From positions 1-27,305 of the forward strand of contig CBRAFO010000046.1 in the NCBI GenBank assembly GCA_967755175.1: 27,305 nt of DNA. The letters run 5' to 3'. Shown piece by piece: positions 6,816-15,090 of the stretch; the stretch's first letter is position 1; each line of letters starts with the position of its first letter. The position numbers and the translations under genes were made by a program. Source of the DNA: Rariglobus sp967755175. GTDB taxonomy: Bacteria; Verrucomicrobiota; Verrucomicrobiia; Opitutales; Opitutaceae. The notes under the pieces are model-generated. The model did not search any database, was not told where the DNA came from, and saw nothing but the letters and a program-made list of their open reading frames with translations.

Positions 6816-8721
6816 TCTCGAAAAGTTTTTTCATCAGGTGGCCGGGGTCGTTTGCGGGAAATCTCCCGACGAAAGTGCTGTCGCATGTTATCAAAAACGA
6901 GATGGTTCGGTGTCGTTCTGCCGTTCCTATGACAAGTGTCGCATCGCGGAAATGACGGTCGAGCAGCTCACGTATGTCCTCCATCCACTTGATCAGAAAT
7001 CGTATCTAAAAGCGTGTCCAGGCAGCGGTAAGACGGAGGCAGTGGCGCTTAAAGCCGCGTATGCATTACGTGCACAGCCGTGGAAACACACAGGGATCGC
7101 ATTTTTGAGCTTCACAAATCATGCGGTAAACGTAATCCAAGAACGGGTCGCGCGCTCAACTGGTCGTATATACCCACACTATATCGGGACGTTCAACGGC
7201 TGGCTTCATGGCTATATATTGAATCCGTTTGGTTGGCGCGTCATGAAATATGACGGAAAGAATGGGGATAAATCAGTGCGGATTGTGGAAGCCTCGAGCG
7301 ATGCTGCGTTCCTGAACGGGTTCAAAACGAAGTATAAATACGCCAAGACCGGAAATGTAGGCGCGCATGAATACTTCCTTGAGGAGAATCGAATTGTATT
7401 CGATTCGGGCAATGATGGAACGGACGCTGCACGCAACGCTGTCGCTCTCGCCGATTGGCAGGTCAATGACCTAATGGACGCAAAGGCCCGATTCTGGAAG
7501 GCCGGCTTTGCCAATCATCAGGATGTCGAAACTATCTGTCACCTTGTATTGCATGACTTGTCATTCGTGCGGACGCAGATCGCGAATCGCTTTCCTTACC
7601 TCATTATCGACGAATGCCAGGACCTTTGTCCGAGTCAGCTTCAATTGCTTACGGAGCTACGCCAAGCAGGAGCGAACATCCACCTCGTCGGCGATCTGAA
7701 TCAATCAATTTTCTCTTTCCGTGGCTCCGATCCATCCGTGCTGTTGAAGCATATCGCTGATGAAAAACTGGCCGCGCTGGAGTTCACTGTAAATTTTCGC
7801 AGTGTTCAGCCCGTAGTCGAGGTTTGCGGACGTTTGATAGACCATGGCTCCATTCAAGGGCGTGCTCTAATATCAAAAGAGGCCAGTTGCGTCTATTTTT
7901 CTTACCAAAATAAGAATGATTTGCCGCAACTTGTCGTGACGTTTCATAGCTGGCTTAAACAACGGGGCTTCAAACCTTCTGACTGCGCGGTTATCACCCG
8001 CGGTTCCAGCACGCTCGAAAAACTTCGCGGTGGACAGGCAGACGACCCTCGGGGCCCTGCCCATCGCATTGCGGCTGCAATCCGGGATTGGAAAAAAGGC
8101 GGTATAGTAAATCGGCAGTCGGCTTTGGCTCAATTTGGCTCCGTGGTTGCCTCTAGTTATTTTTCGGGCGAAAGCTCGGATTCGAGCGCCTATCATTGCC
8201 CTCATGTCGTGGCGTCCAACATTGAATGGAGGCTCTTTCTTGCAGCGGTATTAGATGCATGCATTGCCCAATCTAAACTAACGGACTTCAATCAGACTTG
8301 GACCAGTTGGGCAGAAGCCGCACGCCAACTCGTGCCTACTTCCGTCATTGGGCTTTGGAAATCACTGCCAGCACTCGGAACGGCGGCCAGTGTAATTCGT
8401 GCTCCACATGGCAAAGCCACCGACCAAGTTGCTGCAACCCTTGGCCTCAATGCCGCCCCGGCTCCGTTATTGCACTTCACCAATATCCATCAGGTGAAGG
8501 GAGAAACGTTCGATGCCGTGCTTTTCGTGTCCTCACCGACCAAGGCGGGTGACGGCGGACACTGGTCCCACTGGCTCGACCCAGCCCCTGCTCACGCCGA
8601 ACATCGGCGGTTCGCTTATGTTGCGAGTTCCCGGCCCCGTCATGTTCTCGCTTGGGCGGTGCCCGCACCTAGCACGGCTGAACAGGCTCAATTGACGCAA
8701 TTAGGATTTGTCCCTGCTTAG
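6808..8721 (+). CDS. UvrD/PcrA-like SF1 helicase (Gabija GajB-like)
   Basis: This 637-aa SF1A helicase has all the core motifs. Motif I is ACPGSGKT (about 69-76), Ia is AFLSFTNHAV, II is LIIDECQD (about 265-272), III is GDLNQSIFSFRG (about 295-306), IV is FTVNFRS, V is NIHQVKGETFDAVL and VI is FAYVASSRPRH near the C-terminus. It translocates on or unwinds DNA using ATP. The start overlaps the OLD gene by eight bases (ATGTCTGA), so the two proteins are coupled and probably form one complex, as GajA and GajB do. It is longer than the commonly described GajB of about 490 residues. The extra length includes an N-terminal part with four cysteines (in VVCGKS, VACYQ, SFCRS, DKCRI) that could bind zinc or an iron-sulfur cluster, which is unusual for GajB. 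Helicase call firm. Confidence 0.88.
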   Translation: MSDLEKFFHQVAGVVCGKSPDESAVACYQKRDGSVSFCRSYDKCRIAEMTVEQLTYVLHPLDQKSYLKACPGSGKTEAVALKAAYALRAQPWKHTGIAFLSFTNHAVNVIQERVARSTGRIYPHYIGTFNGWLHGYILNPFGWRVMKYDGKNGDKSVRIVEASSDAAFLNGFKTKYKYAKTGNVGAHEYFLEENRIVFDSGNDGTDAARNAVALADWQVNDLMDAKARFWKAGFANHQDVETICHLVLHDLSFVRTQIANRFPYLIIDECQDLCPSQLQLLTELRQAGANIHLVGDLNQSIFSFRGSDPSVLLKHIADEKLAALEFTVNFRSVQPVVEVCGRLIDHGSIQGRALISKEASCVYFSYQNKNDLPQLVVTFHSWLKQRGFKPSDCAVITRGSSTLEKLRGGQADDPRGPAHRIAAAIRDWKKGGIVNRQSALAQFGSVVASSYFSGESSDSSAYHCPHVVASNIEWRLFLAAVLDACIAQSKLTDFNQTWTSWAEAARQLVPTSVIGLWKSLPALGTAASVIRAPHGKATDQVAATLGLNAAPAPLLHFTNIHQVKGETFDAVLFVSSPTKAGDGGHWSHWLDPAPAHAEHRRFAYVASSRPRHVLAWAVPAPSTAEQAQLTQLGFVPA

Positions 8722-8830
8722 CATCCTAGAAGTCAGCGTTGCCATCAGCGCGTTCTATAGCCTTGGAGTTTATCGCCATGATGAATTCTCGCAGGAAGGG
8801 AGGCATCATACCTAAGCGGGAAATCTCATC

Positions 8831-9544
8831 TTATTCGAGAGCCAAGAACATCTCCTTAATACCTTGTATGTATTCCACGGTTTCCGACGAATTTAGCATT
8901 ACAATATCACCATCGTTTAGCGCAGCGATTCTCTGAGGAATCTTAAGCAAAGGATTTGATGCGATGTGGTTACTAGCTTCCCTAGCGTAATCTACGAATT
9001 TTGTGTAACGTCGGCCTCCCCTGTCGTCCGCTTCCAAGAATCCAGAGCCATGAACTAAGAGATTCCGTAACGCATTAAGGCTCTTGTCGCATAATTGATG
9101 GACCGGAGATTGTATCCTTCTGGATTCACCATAAGACAGTCCTGACTTTTTTTCGATATAATATTTCCAGCCATCGGCAACTCTACAAAACGCCATTTCC
9201 GGAACACTATTACAAAACGGAGGTATCCAAGGACTGAGTAGCGCCCGCTCCTCTCCTTCAAGGTAGTTGGCTGCGGTTTCACCTAATACCCAAAGACTTT
9301 CGTGTGCTGCTTGATCAAAGGGAAGCGCCTTGGCACGCTCGAATGCATCCATGAATGCTAGGAGTGCCATTCCTCTGAGTGGATTCCCCCCGCTGACCCG
9401 CTGGATTCTCGATAAACTTATCAGTTCGTTAATGGTGCCCAAGGACAATTCAGACCAAGTAATTACACGTTCAAACCTCTTCCCCTCCGGGCTTCTGACT
9501 GGACAAGTCGCATCACCACAATTCCAATTTTGATATGGCCTCAT
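8831..9544 (-). CDS. Protein with HEPN-type RxxxxH motif, possible RNase effector
   Basis: This 237-aa protein matches no family I can name. It is mostly helical, with an N-terminal Cys pair (NWNCGDATCP, residues 9 and 14). Its most telling segment is LNALRNLLVHGSG at about residues 157-169, an R-x4-H motif on a predicted helix after CDKS. This is the arrangement of HEPN ribonucleases, in which R and H form the active site of a dimer. The same pattern is also found in non-catalytic HEPN relatives such as DUF4145-like proteins, so catalysis is unproven. The gene lies 38 bases downstream of the helicase-nuclease gene on the same strand and ends the operon; it converges on the helicase gene at 8721. 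A role as the RNase effector of that operon is inferred. Confidence 0.7.
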   Translation of the reverse strand: MRPYQNWNCGDATCPVRSPEGKRFERVITWSELSLGTINELISLSRIQRVSGGNPLRGMALLAFMDAFERAKALPFDQAAHESLWVLGETAANYLEGEERALLSPWIPPFCNSVPEMAFCRVADGWKYYIEKKSGLSYGESRRIQSPVHQLCDKSLNALRNLLVHGSGFLEADDRGGRRYTKFVDYAREASNHIASNPLLKIPQRIAALNDGDIVMLNSSETVEYIQGIKEMFLALE

Positions 9545-9582
9545 AATTGGTCAAATATGCATCATAGCCAAGATAAGAAGGC

Positions 9583-12219
9583 TTATTTGTTATCAATTTT
9601 ATCACGATCCGTATAAGCAAATACGTCTTCGTCTGCCAACACACTGCCTTTTAGGGCAGTTGCATGCATTAGGCCGAGCGCAATCGGAGTCATTCGTAAA
9701 GCCTCTGCGCATTCACTTCTCTTAGGCAGAAATCCTTTTTTGTAACGGATTGAAGAGTATCTTTGGAAAGCTGCTATTGCCCGGTCTGAAATAGCTATAA
9801 GCGAACTGGGCTTCACAAAAGTCACGCTTTTCGCAGGAAGAATGGCGGAATCGCCAATTTCTTCGCTACTTCCAACCAACAATACAGCCTTGTTATATTT
9901 CTTATAAGAAGCGTCATTGGTATATCTTTCAAGCTGCCCCAGCGCCTGGCTAATATAACGTAAAGGCCACGCTTTCTCGGCGTCCATTTCGGGTTTCCCT
10001 TCAATAATCAACAGATGGCGACTTCCCTCTAGTGATATGGTGGCAACCACGTCCGTCTCACCCTCTAGCTTATCCTTAATCTCGGCATCCCAGCCAAGGA
10101 GATTGAATAAGCGGCGGACGGCATGACAAAAGTGCTTATGATCCGGCATTAGAAGCCCCGCCCTTAGATTTTCGAACCATCCGTTGTGGATGCTTGGATT
10201 CCTAAGCTCTCCACCTAATAATTGATTCCAAGATGCAACGATCACATCCTGCTCCTGCTCATGCTGATCATCTGGAGCCATCTCCAGATTCAAACCTTGC
10301 CGAAGACGATTTAGGCGACTGAACCAAGCACTTTGCCTTGGCTCGTCAAGTATCTTGGCGAGTTCACTTTGCGCGTTTGATAGCCCTGAAGGATCGTTAT
10401 CTGTGTCATATCTTAGATATGCAGCCTGTGCCTTTAAATACCGCCAAAAGAGTGCATAGCCTGGCTGCCCGTCCTCAGCCAATGCCTTGGCTGCGCTTTC
10501 TGCCGATCTTGCCGCTTGATCAAAACTATGTAACGCGAAAACACGGTGCCAGTAAGCCACCTCGTCATCTGCAACCCTACTCTTTTCCGGCCCTTTTGTT
10601 GCAGGGAATTTAAGCTCTTTTTGCGGAAACTGAATCTCGGCTAATTTCCCACGCATGAAACTACTGAAAATCTTGGATATCTCATCAATTGGTCTAGATG
10701 ATATGTCTACGCCAAAGCCGATCTCCTCCTGCACATTTGATGGGAGCTGCTGGAATGATTCACCACTAGTCAAATAATGCGTTAATGAATTTTGAAGAAA
10801 AATATAGACCGCCCAATCGTGGTCATTGCGTGTCGCTCTTCCCAGTGCCTGAGTCATCCTCTGAAGCACGCGAGAATACATAAATGAAGCATCAGAAAGA
10901 TTTTCACTAATGAACCGCTCATAAGGGCCGCAAGCCTGTGGAAGTGAGGGCATTACCACCAGCCGACACGTATCCCCTTCGAAATCCATACCGTCGTATC
11001 GGCTTGCCGTAAAGAGGTGCCCCAATTTCGCATCTACAAACTGATCAATCTCTTCGGCTTGCCCTTCTGCGATGAAAAGTGGCTGATCTGTTATATTTCT
11101 TTTTGCCAATTCCTGGCTTAGCCGATCGGACCATATTTCGACCTCCGCAGCGCTTGCGCAGAGCCATACAGAGCGCTTAATTCGCAACGCTGCGTCTAAT
11201 GCTAACGCTTCCATTTCATCCTCCCGCCCCTCTGATTCTGGAAATATCAACAGGCGCTTGCCGGGAACAGCTTGCTTATATTTTGAATCGATTGAGAGAC
11301 TTTCTATGCCGGAAATTCCGACGCGTCTAGCTAGGTCATCGGCGGTCCCGATGGTGGCGCTCAAAAATATTCGCTGCGCAGGCTTTTGTATGTGCGCCTC
11401 GTTCTCTAGCGGATAGCAGCCCGGTCTGATTGATACATTTCGCCCAGATATTAGACATAGCGCAGATTTCAATGAGCGCTTTATCCTATTCCACTCAAAA
11501 AACAACGACCCGCCTACTTGGCAGTCAGAGGAACCCGCCATTATGGCTTCTAAGCGCGGTAAAAACTCTATCCAATCAGTGAAATTTATAAGCTCTATAG
11601 GAGAAAAAGGCGTATGGTTATCTTGATGATAGTCTGCTGCCGCCGTATAGTGAGGGAACTGAGTAGCTATAGCCCCAACTACGGCGGTGTATAGTGCAAG
11701 GTGTTTTCCTCGCCCAATCTCCAGTGAAAATAGGCCATGAGCAGCATTTTCGGCTAGATGCGCATCATCAAGAACTAATATGTCAGCGGGATCGAGTCCG
11801 GGTGATTGATTTATATACCCCCAGTAATTCAACACTGCTATTGCTTGCCCCCGAGAATAGCGAAATTTATCAGTTGCTTTCCATGTATTTTTTGCGCCCT
11901 CGAAAAGAACCGCTTGGACGCCGAGTGCATCGGCCTCCGCTTTAAACTGGCGCGCTAGATTTTTTGTTCCGCATAGAACGGCAGTCCGCTTACCTAGTGA
12001 CATCCAGTATTCTAAAATAAGTAATGCGATTAGAGATTTACCGGCTCCGGTAGGTAATTCGATGGCGACGTTTGGCTTGGTAATTCCGGCTGAGGTATAG
12101 GCAGATAAAGCCGCCTCTTGAGCTGGAAACAATTCTCGGAAGTCTGGTGAATTTAGCCCCTTTAGGCGATCTCCCCAATTAACAACCAAGGTGGCCGGTG
12201 TAGGTTCCATAGAGTCCAT
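9583..12219 (-). CDS. SF2 helicase with C-terminal PD-(D/E)xK-like nuclease domain
   Basis: This 878-aa protein starts with an SF2 helicase core. The Walker A is LPTGAGKS (55-62), motif Ia-like is CGTKNLARQF, motif II is DDAH (151-154, in place of DEAH), motif III is LSAT (286-289), motif V-like is RYDGMDFEGD (407-416) and motif VI is QALGRATR (457-464). A helical linker at about 540-660 leads to a C-terminal region with D723 (GETDVV) and E740-x-K742 (IIEGKPE) on neighbouring strands, the D...ExK core of restriction-like nucleases. Motif VI and the DGxDFxGD element recall XPD/DinG-like helicases, though no iron-sulfur cysteines are evident. It is the middle gene of a tight three-gene operon. 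It should move along DNA and cut it, most plausibly in defence. The start could instead be the ATG at 12210. Domain calls are strong; the system is not one I can name. Confidence 0.82.
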   Translation of the reverse strand: MDSMEPTPATLVVNWGDRLKGLNSPDFRELFPAQEAALSAYTSAGITKPNVAIELPTGAGKSLIALLILEYWMSLGKRTAVLCGTKNLARQFKAEADALGVQAVLFEGAKNTWKATDKFRYSRGQAIAVLNYWGYINQSPGLDPADILVLDDAHLAENAAHGLFSLEIGRGKHLALYTAVVGAIATQFPHYTAAADYHQDNHTPFSPIELINFTDWIEFLPRLEAIMAGSSDCQVGGSLFFEWNRIKRSLKSALCLISGRNVSIRPGCYPLENEAHIQKPAQRIFLSATIGTADDLARRVGISGIESLSIDSKYKQAVPGKRLLIFPESEGREDEMEALALDAALRIKRSVWLCASAAEVEIWSDRLSQELAKRNITDQPLFIAEGQAEEIDQFVDAKLGHLFTASRYDGMDFEGDTCRLVVMPSLPQACGPYERFISENLSDASFMYSRVLQRMTQALGRATRNDHDWAVYIFLQNSLTHYLTSGESFQQLPSNVQEEIGFGVDISSRPIDEISKIFSSFMRGKLAEIQFPQKELKFPATKGPEKSRVADDEVAYWHRVFALHSFDQAARSAESAAKALAEDGQPGYALFWRYLKAQAAYLRYDTDNDPSGLSNAQSELAKILDEPRQSAWFSRLNRLRQGLNLEMAPDDQHEQEQDVIVASWNQLLGGELRNPSIHNGWFENLRAGLLMPDHKHFCHAVRRLFNLLGWDAEIKDKLEGETDVVATISLEGSRHLLIIEGKPEMDAEKAWPLRYISQALGQLERYTNDASYKKYNKAVLLVGSSEEIGDSAILPAKSVTFVKPSSLIAISDRAIAAFQRYSSIRYKKGFLPKRSECAEALRMTPIALGLMHATALKGSVLADEDVFAYTDRDKIDNK

Positions 12220-12260
12220 AAAGACTGTTGAGATGAAAGAAATGCGTCAAACCAAAGGCC

Positions 12261-13082
12261 TCACGAATGAACTGATGAGGCAAAGCGCACGATCTCAAAC
12301 AGTCCTGCTGGAGGAGCGATGTTGATGATCATCCGCTCGGCGTCGCTCTTCACGTCAAGAAGCGAGATGCGCGCCTCGTGTTGATAATAATAGTAAATGG
12401 ACTTGAGGTTGATCAACTCCTCCAAGTCTTTCGTGTTTATCGCCGTCAGCGGATCATAATAAGCCACGTTTCGTAGAACCATTCCGGCGGATGGATGATC
12501 GGGCTTTAGCGCCTCGTCCAAAAGATCAAAAAAGACCTTGGGAGAATGAATGATCACGTAGCCGTCCGCACCAAATGCGCGCCCGAGCTTCCTGGACTTT
12601 TCGCGTGAAAGGCTGAGCAGGTAGTAATGGATCAAGTTGCCGTCATCGGCAATCTTCTGGTTAATCACGAAGTCCTTTGATGGGTAGCTCGTGCCGGCTA
12701 TCGTGATGATGCAATCTGCGGCATGGTAGGACCGCATCATCTCATTGTCGTTTCTCGCATGGTGAGCGTCTGTCTCGTAGCTGTTCGCCAAACGAAACGG
12801 AATCTTCCCGGCGGCAAACTCGTCCAAGTATTTATTTTCTGAATACCTGATCAGGGCGTTTTCAGGGAATTCGGGAAGAGGCTCCATCCCGTCGATTATG
12901 GCAGGCATCTTCACCTTACCTCGTATCCCTCTATTACTGGCTTCATCCAGCGCGGCGTGGAGAATTTCCCGCACAGGGGTGGGAACGTGAATCGTTTCCC
13001 CAGTTACATAGCAGGCGCTCAAAAGCGCATCTATCCGCTGCAATAGATGGCTCTCGCTAAGCTGCGTGACTGGCTTGTCCAT
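12261..13082 (-). CDS. Unknown 273-aa protein, first gene of the helicase-nuclease operon
   Basis: The frame stays open to a TTG at 13433, but the first 117 codons read as low-complexity Gly/Ala/Arg sequence and come from a separate GC-rich leader. The ATG at 13082 (MDKPVTQL) is therefore the likely start. The protein has a helical N-terminus, then YLDEFAAGKIPFRLANSY and ARNDNEMM (81-116), several aromatic strands, and a final element YQHEARISL (233-241). The pattern of G-x-IPF, RxDxE and YxxEARI loosely resembles DUF2971-like proteins seen in defence islands, but I would not assign it to them. No HamA-type GExK nuclease motif is visible. It lies 41 bases before the helicase gene. Possible roles include trigger sensor, modifying enzyme or immunity regulator. 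Confidence 0.68.
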   Translation of the reverse strand: MDKPVTQLSESHLLQRIDALLSACYVTGETIHVPTPVREILHAALDEASNRGIRGKVKMPAIIDGMEPLPEFPENALIRYSENKYLDEFAAGKIPFRLANSYETDAHHARNDNEMMRSYHAADCIITIAGTSYPSKDFVINQKIADDGNLIHYYLLSLSREKSRKLGRAFGADGYVIIHSPKVFFDLLDEALKPDHPSAGMVLRNVAYYDPLTAINTKDLEELINLKSIYYYYQHEARISLLDVKSDAERMIINIAPPAGLFEIVRFASSVHS

Positions 13083-13438
13083 GTAGATTCGGATGAAATA
13101 TGGGTGGCGGGAAGCGAATGACAGCTCTGAAAAGCGCGAAAACCCGTGCTGCCATTTTTGATGCTCGCTGCGCTCGGATTTTTCTAGCGCGGGCCGCTCC
13201 GGAGGAATGCCGAGGCTAGCACCTGCGACGGCTGGCGGGCCAGCGGCGCGAGCGCCTCGTCCCGTCCACGCCTCAAGGAGTTCTCGGGCTGCGCCCTGCG
13301 CTCCTCCTTGCGCTGCCGGTGCTTGCCGGAGGCATCCCTCCGGGACGGCCTTTTTTAAGGTTTGGCCTGACAGGGACCGCGCGGCGCGGTTCGCCGCTTC
13401 CCCCGCGCCCTCGTTGGGGCGCACGAAGCCCAAATCCC
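13083..13438. promoter_or_regulatory. GC-rich plasmid-like leader between divergent genes
   Basis: These 356 bases separate the 273-aa gene (minus) from the DUF6573-like gene (plus). The part from about 13160 to 13438 is very GC-rich and sharply different from the AT-richer sequence on its left. Read on the minus strand it encodes a low-complexity peptide containing LKKAVPEGC that I associate, from memory, with non-coding leaders on proteobacterial plasmids and ICEs. A hairpin near 13326-13356 is listed separately. The divergent promoters should lie here, but I could not point to a clear -35/-10. Confidence 0.45.
13326..13356 (+). terminator. Possible attenuator or terminator hairpin in the leader
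   Basis: The arms ccggagg (13326-13332) and cctccgg (13337-13343) pair perfectly around a 4-base loop. A run of six T residues follows at 13351-13356, after seven further bases. It lies about 80 bases upstream of the plus-strand ATG at 13439, so it could attenuate that gene. The gap between stem and T-run weakens the call. Confidence 0.3.
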
Positions 13439-13888
13439 ATGCGTGACTTATCCCGCGATCCGGTTCCTCAACCCGGAGACGTTATCAACCAGCCCGGCCA
13501 CCCGTTCGACGGGTTCGTGGTCGTTTCCGTTTACACCCGCGCGCAGGCCATCGCCGATGGCGTCATTGTTGACGCGACCGGCGGCGACCTGGCAGCGATC
13601 TCCGCCCAGCACTTCCCCGGCATGCATGTTGCCATGACGGCGGCGGTGTCGGCACTCATCCAGAAGGCCGTTGACCACCCCGACCACGGCAACGACTGGC
13701 AAGGCGTCTGGCACGACGTGCTTTGGATGTCCCGCGTTGCCCCGGTGCAGTCCTTCCCCGGCGGGCGTCTGTTCAAAGTCGTTATCACCGGCACCGGCCG
13801 GAAGCGCCTGCACACACTGAAAATCCAGATTCACCCCGGCGACAAGGGCGAGCCCTGCGCCACGATCATGCTGCCGGAGGAGGATTGA
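13439..13888 (+). CDS. DUF6573-like plasmid/ICE protein
   Basis: This 149-aa protein begins MRDLSRDPV and carries the stretch VVSVYTRAQAIADGVIVDAT at about residues 27-46, the hallmark I recall for DUF6573 proteins on conjugative plasmids and ICEs of Proteobacteria. The central part (HFPGMHVAMTAAVSALIQKAVD, then NDWQGVWHDVLWM) and the strand-rich end (LFKVVITGTGRKRL, then LKIQIHPGDKGE) fit the same family. Its function is unknown. The longer frame opening at 13319 starts with GTG and reads non-conserved leader, so the ATG at 13439 is preferred. High GC content and the attached leader suggest it arrived as a unit from a different donor than its AT-richer left neighbours. It also shares a GC-rich character with the JAB gene at the left edge. 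Confidence 0.7.
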   Translation: MRDLSRDPVPQPGDVINQPGHPFDGFVVVSVYTRAQAIADGVIVDATGGDLAAISAQHFPGMHVAMTAAVSALIQKAVDHPDHGNDWQGVWHDVLWMSRVAPVQSFPGGRLFKVVITGTGRKRLHTLKIQIHPGDKGEPCATIMLPEED

Positions 13889-14027
13889 CCCACTTATCCG
13901 TCGCGCGGACGTGGGCTGGGTTCTGCCTCAAAGAACTGATGATCCAAAGCTATCGTCATCAAGCGCCCGTTATCACCAACTAAGAATTATTGGTGCCCGC
14001 TCTAAGGTGTAGCTGGTATCCACAGCA

Positions 14028-15020
14028 TCATGATGCGATCTGCGGGTTCTCCTCAGAGAACCGAAAGAGAACGTCTTCGGCGGGCGGCAACCTAACTTCC
14101 GCCCGAAACCGAAATTTTTCTGTGCCGTTGGTGAACTCCGTGGTGGGGTTAGGAGTCAGTGATGCGCGCACTTGAGCAATCGTTGTCGGATCACCCATCA
14201 GTCCAACGATACGCATGTTTTTATTCCACTCCACTGCCCAAGACCAGCATTCGGCAGGGGAATGGCGCCGAATTGCGATTTTGAAGTAACCGCGTGCACC
14301 CGTGAAGACCACACGGTGCGGCCAGGGAGCAACGATGGTCATGAAGCTGCGATTGAGCGCACTGCCCCAGTCAGCATGGGTGGTGACTTCCACCGGGACG
14401 AATTCACCCTGACAAAATCCTCCGCGGTGCGTCGCTGCGTCGTAGGTGATGAAGTAAAAAAATGCCCAGACGTGAGCTTGGGCCAAGCGGAATGCCCGCT
14501 CTCGATCAATCTGAGGAGAGCACACTGCACCGAAGGAAACGCTCGCTCCCATGAACGGTGTTTTGATGGTGAGTGATTCCTGGCTGGCGCTGACCGGCTT
14601 CCCGGTGCGCCGGCTCGTCGTTGCCGCCTTGCGGCGTGCTTCGGCATGAAGCACCGGATCATTCGCCGCGAAATCACCGAATGCCGTTGGCTGCATCGTA
14701 ATCGCGGATATGTCGTCCTCCAATTTGGACTTTGTGGAGTTGCAGGACAGACAGGCGTTCGCGATTAGACTCCAGTTGCCATCTAATGACCCTTTTGGAA
14801 CGAAGCGCCGACCGACGACGTGCTCCTTCGTTTTGGAGGTTTCATCCATGACACTCCCGCAATAAATGCAGGTGACGTTGAACAACTGTCGTGGCAGCTT
14901 GTTTGTTTTAGGCGTATGGCTTGCGGAGTCCACGGTGGAACGATTGCCGCATTTTTGTTGGGCTGCAATCATAGCAAAGTATACCTGCGCGTTCACCCGT
15001 GTGCTGTTTAGGCTATTCAA
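14028..15020 (-). CDS. HNH-family endonuclease
   Basis: This protein of up to 330 aa has an HNH nuclease domain at about residues 51-100. A zinc pair CIYC (C51, C54) is followed by the catalytic-type KEHVVGRRF (H67), then the asparagine and second zinc pair NACLSCN (C90, C93) and KSKLE. The C-terminal 200 residues carry a conserved-looking region with HVWAFFYF and AECWSWAVEWNKN, unknown to me, that may choose the target. The upstream limit is a TTG; an ATG at 14974 region (FAMIAAQQ, codon ending at 14972) is a reasonable alternative and would remove about 16 residues. It is divergent from the nuclease gene at 15091, with 70 bases between, so both may be controlled from one site. HNH genes are frequent on islands as restriction or anti-phage nucleases; the target is unknown. 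Confidence 0.8.
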   Translation of the reverse strand: MNSLNSTRVNAQVYFAMIAAQQKCGNRSTVDSASHTPKTNKLPRQLFNVTCIYCGSVMDETSKTKEHVVGRRFVPKGSLDGNWSLIANACLSCNSTKSKLEDDISAITMQPTAFGDFAANDPVLHAEARRKAATTSRRTGKPVSASQESLTIKTPFMGASVSFGAVCSPQIDRERAFRLAQAHVWAFFYFITYDAATHRGGFCQGEFVPVEVTTHADWGSALNRSFMTIVAPWPHRVVFTGARGYFKIAIRRHSPAECWSWAVEWNKNMRIVGLMGDPTTIAQVRASLTPNPTTEFTNGTEKFRFRAEVRLPPAEDVLFRFSEENPQIAS

Positions 15021-15090
15021 AATGTTGCCCCCGTGCCTAAGATCCGAGAATCACGTTCGCGCCTTGTTCGCCTCGACCGACTGATCGTTC
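15021..15090. promoter_or_regulatory. Shared divergent promoter region of the HNH and PD-(D/E)xK genes
   Basis: Seventy bases separate the starts of two oppositely directed nuclease genes, so both promoters must lie here or inside the genes. No clear promoter boxes or operators are visible. Confidence 0.3.

Noticed and set aside
9583..13082. Calling the helicase and 273-aa gene a Hachiman (HamAB) system
   Set aside because: Gene order and sizes are suggestive, but the 273-aa protein shows no HamA-type GExK nuclease motif and the nuclease-like core is in the helicase, so the name would be unsupported.
13083..13433. N-terminal extension of the 273-aa protein in the same frame
   Set aside because: Its Gly/Ala/Arg-rich sequence and the abrupt rise in GC show it is leader sequence read through from a TTG, not protein.
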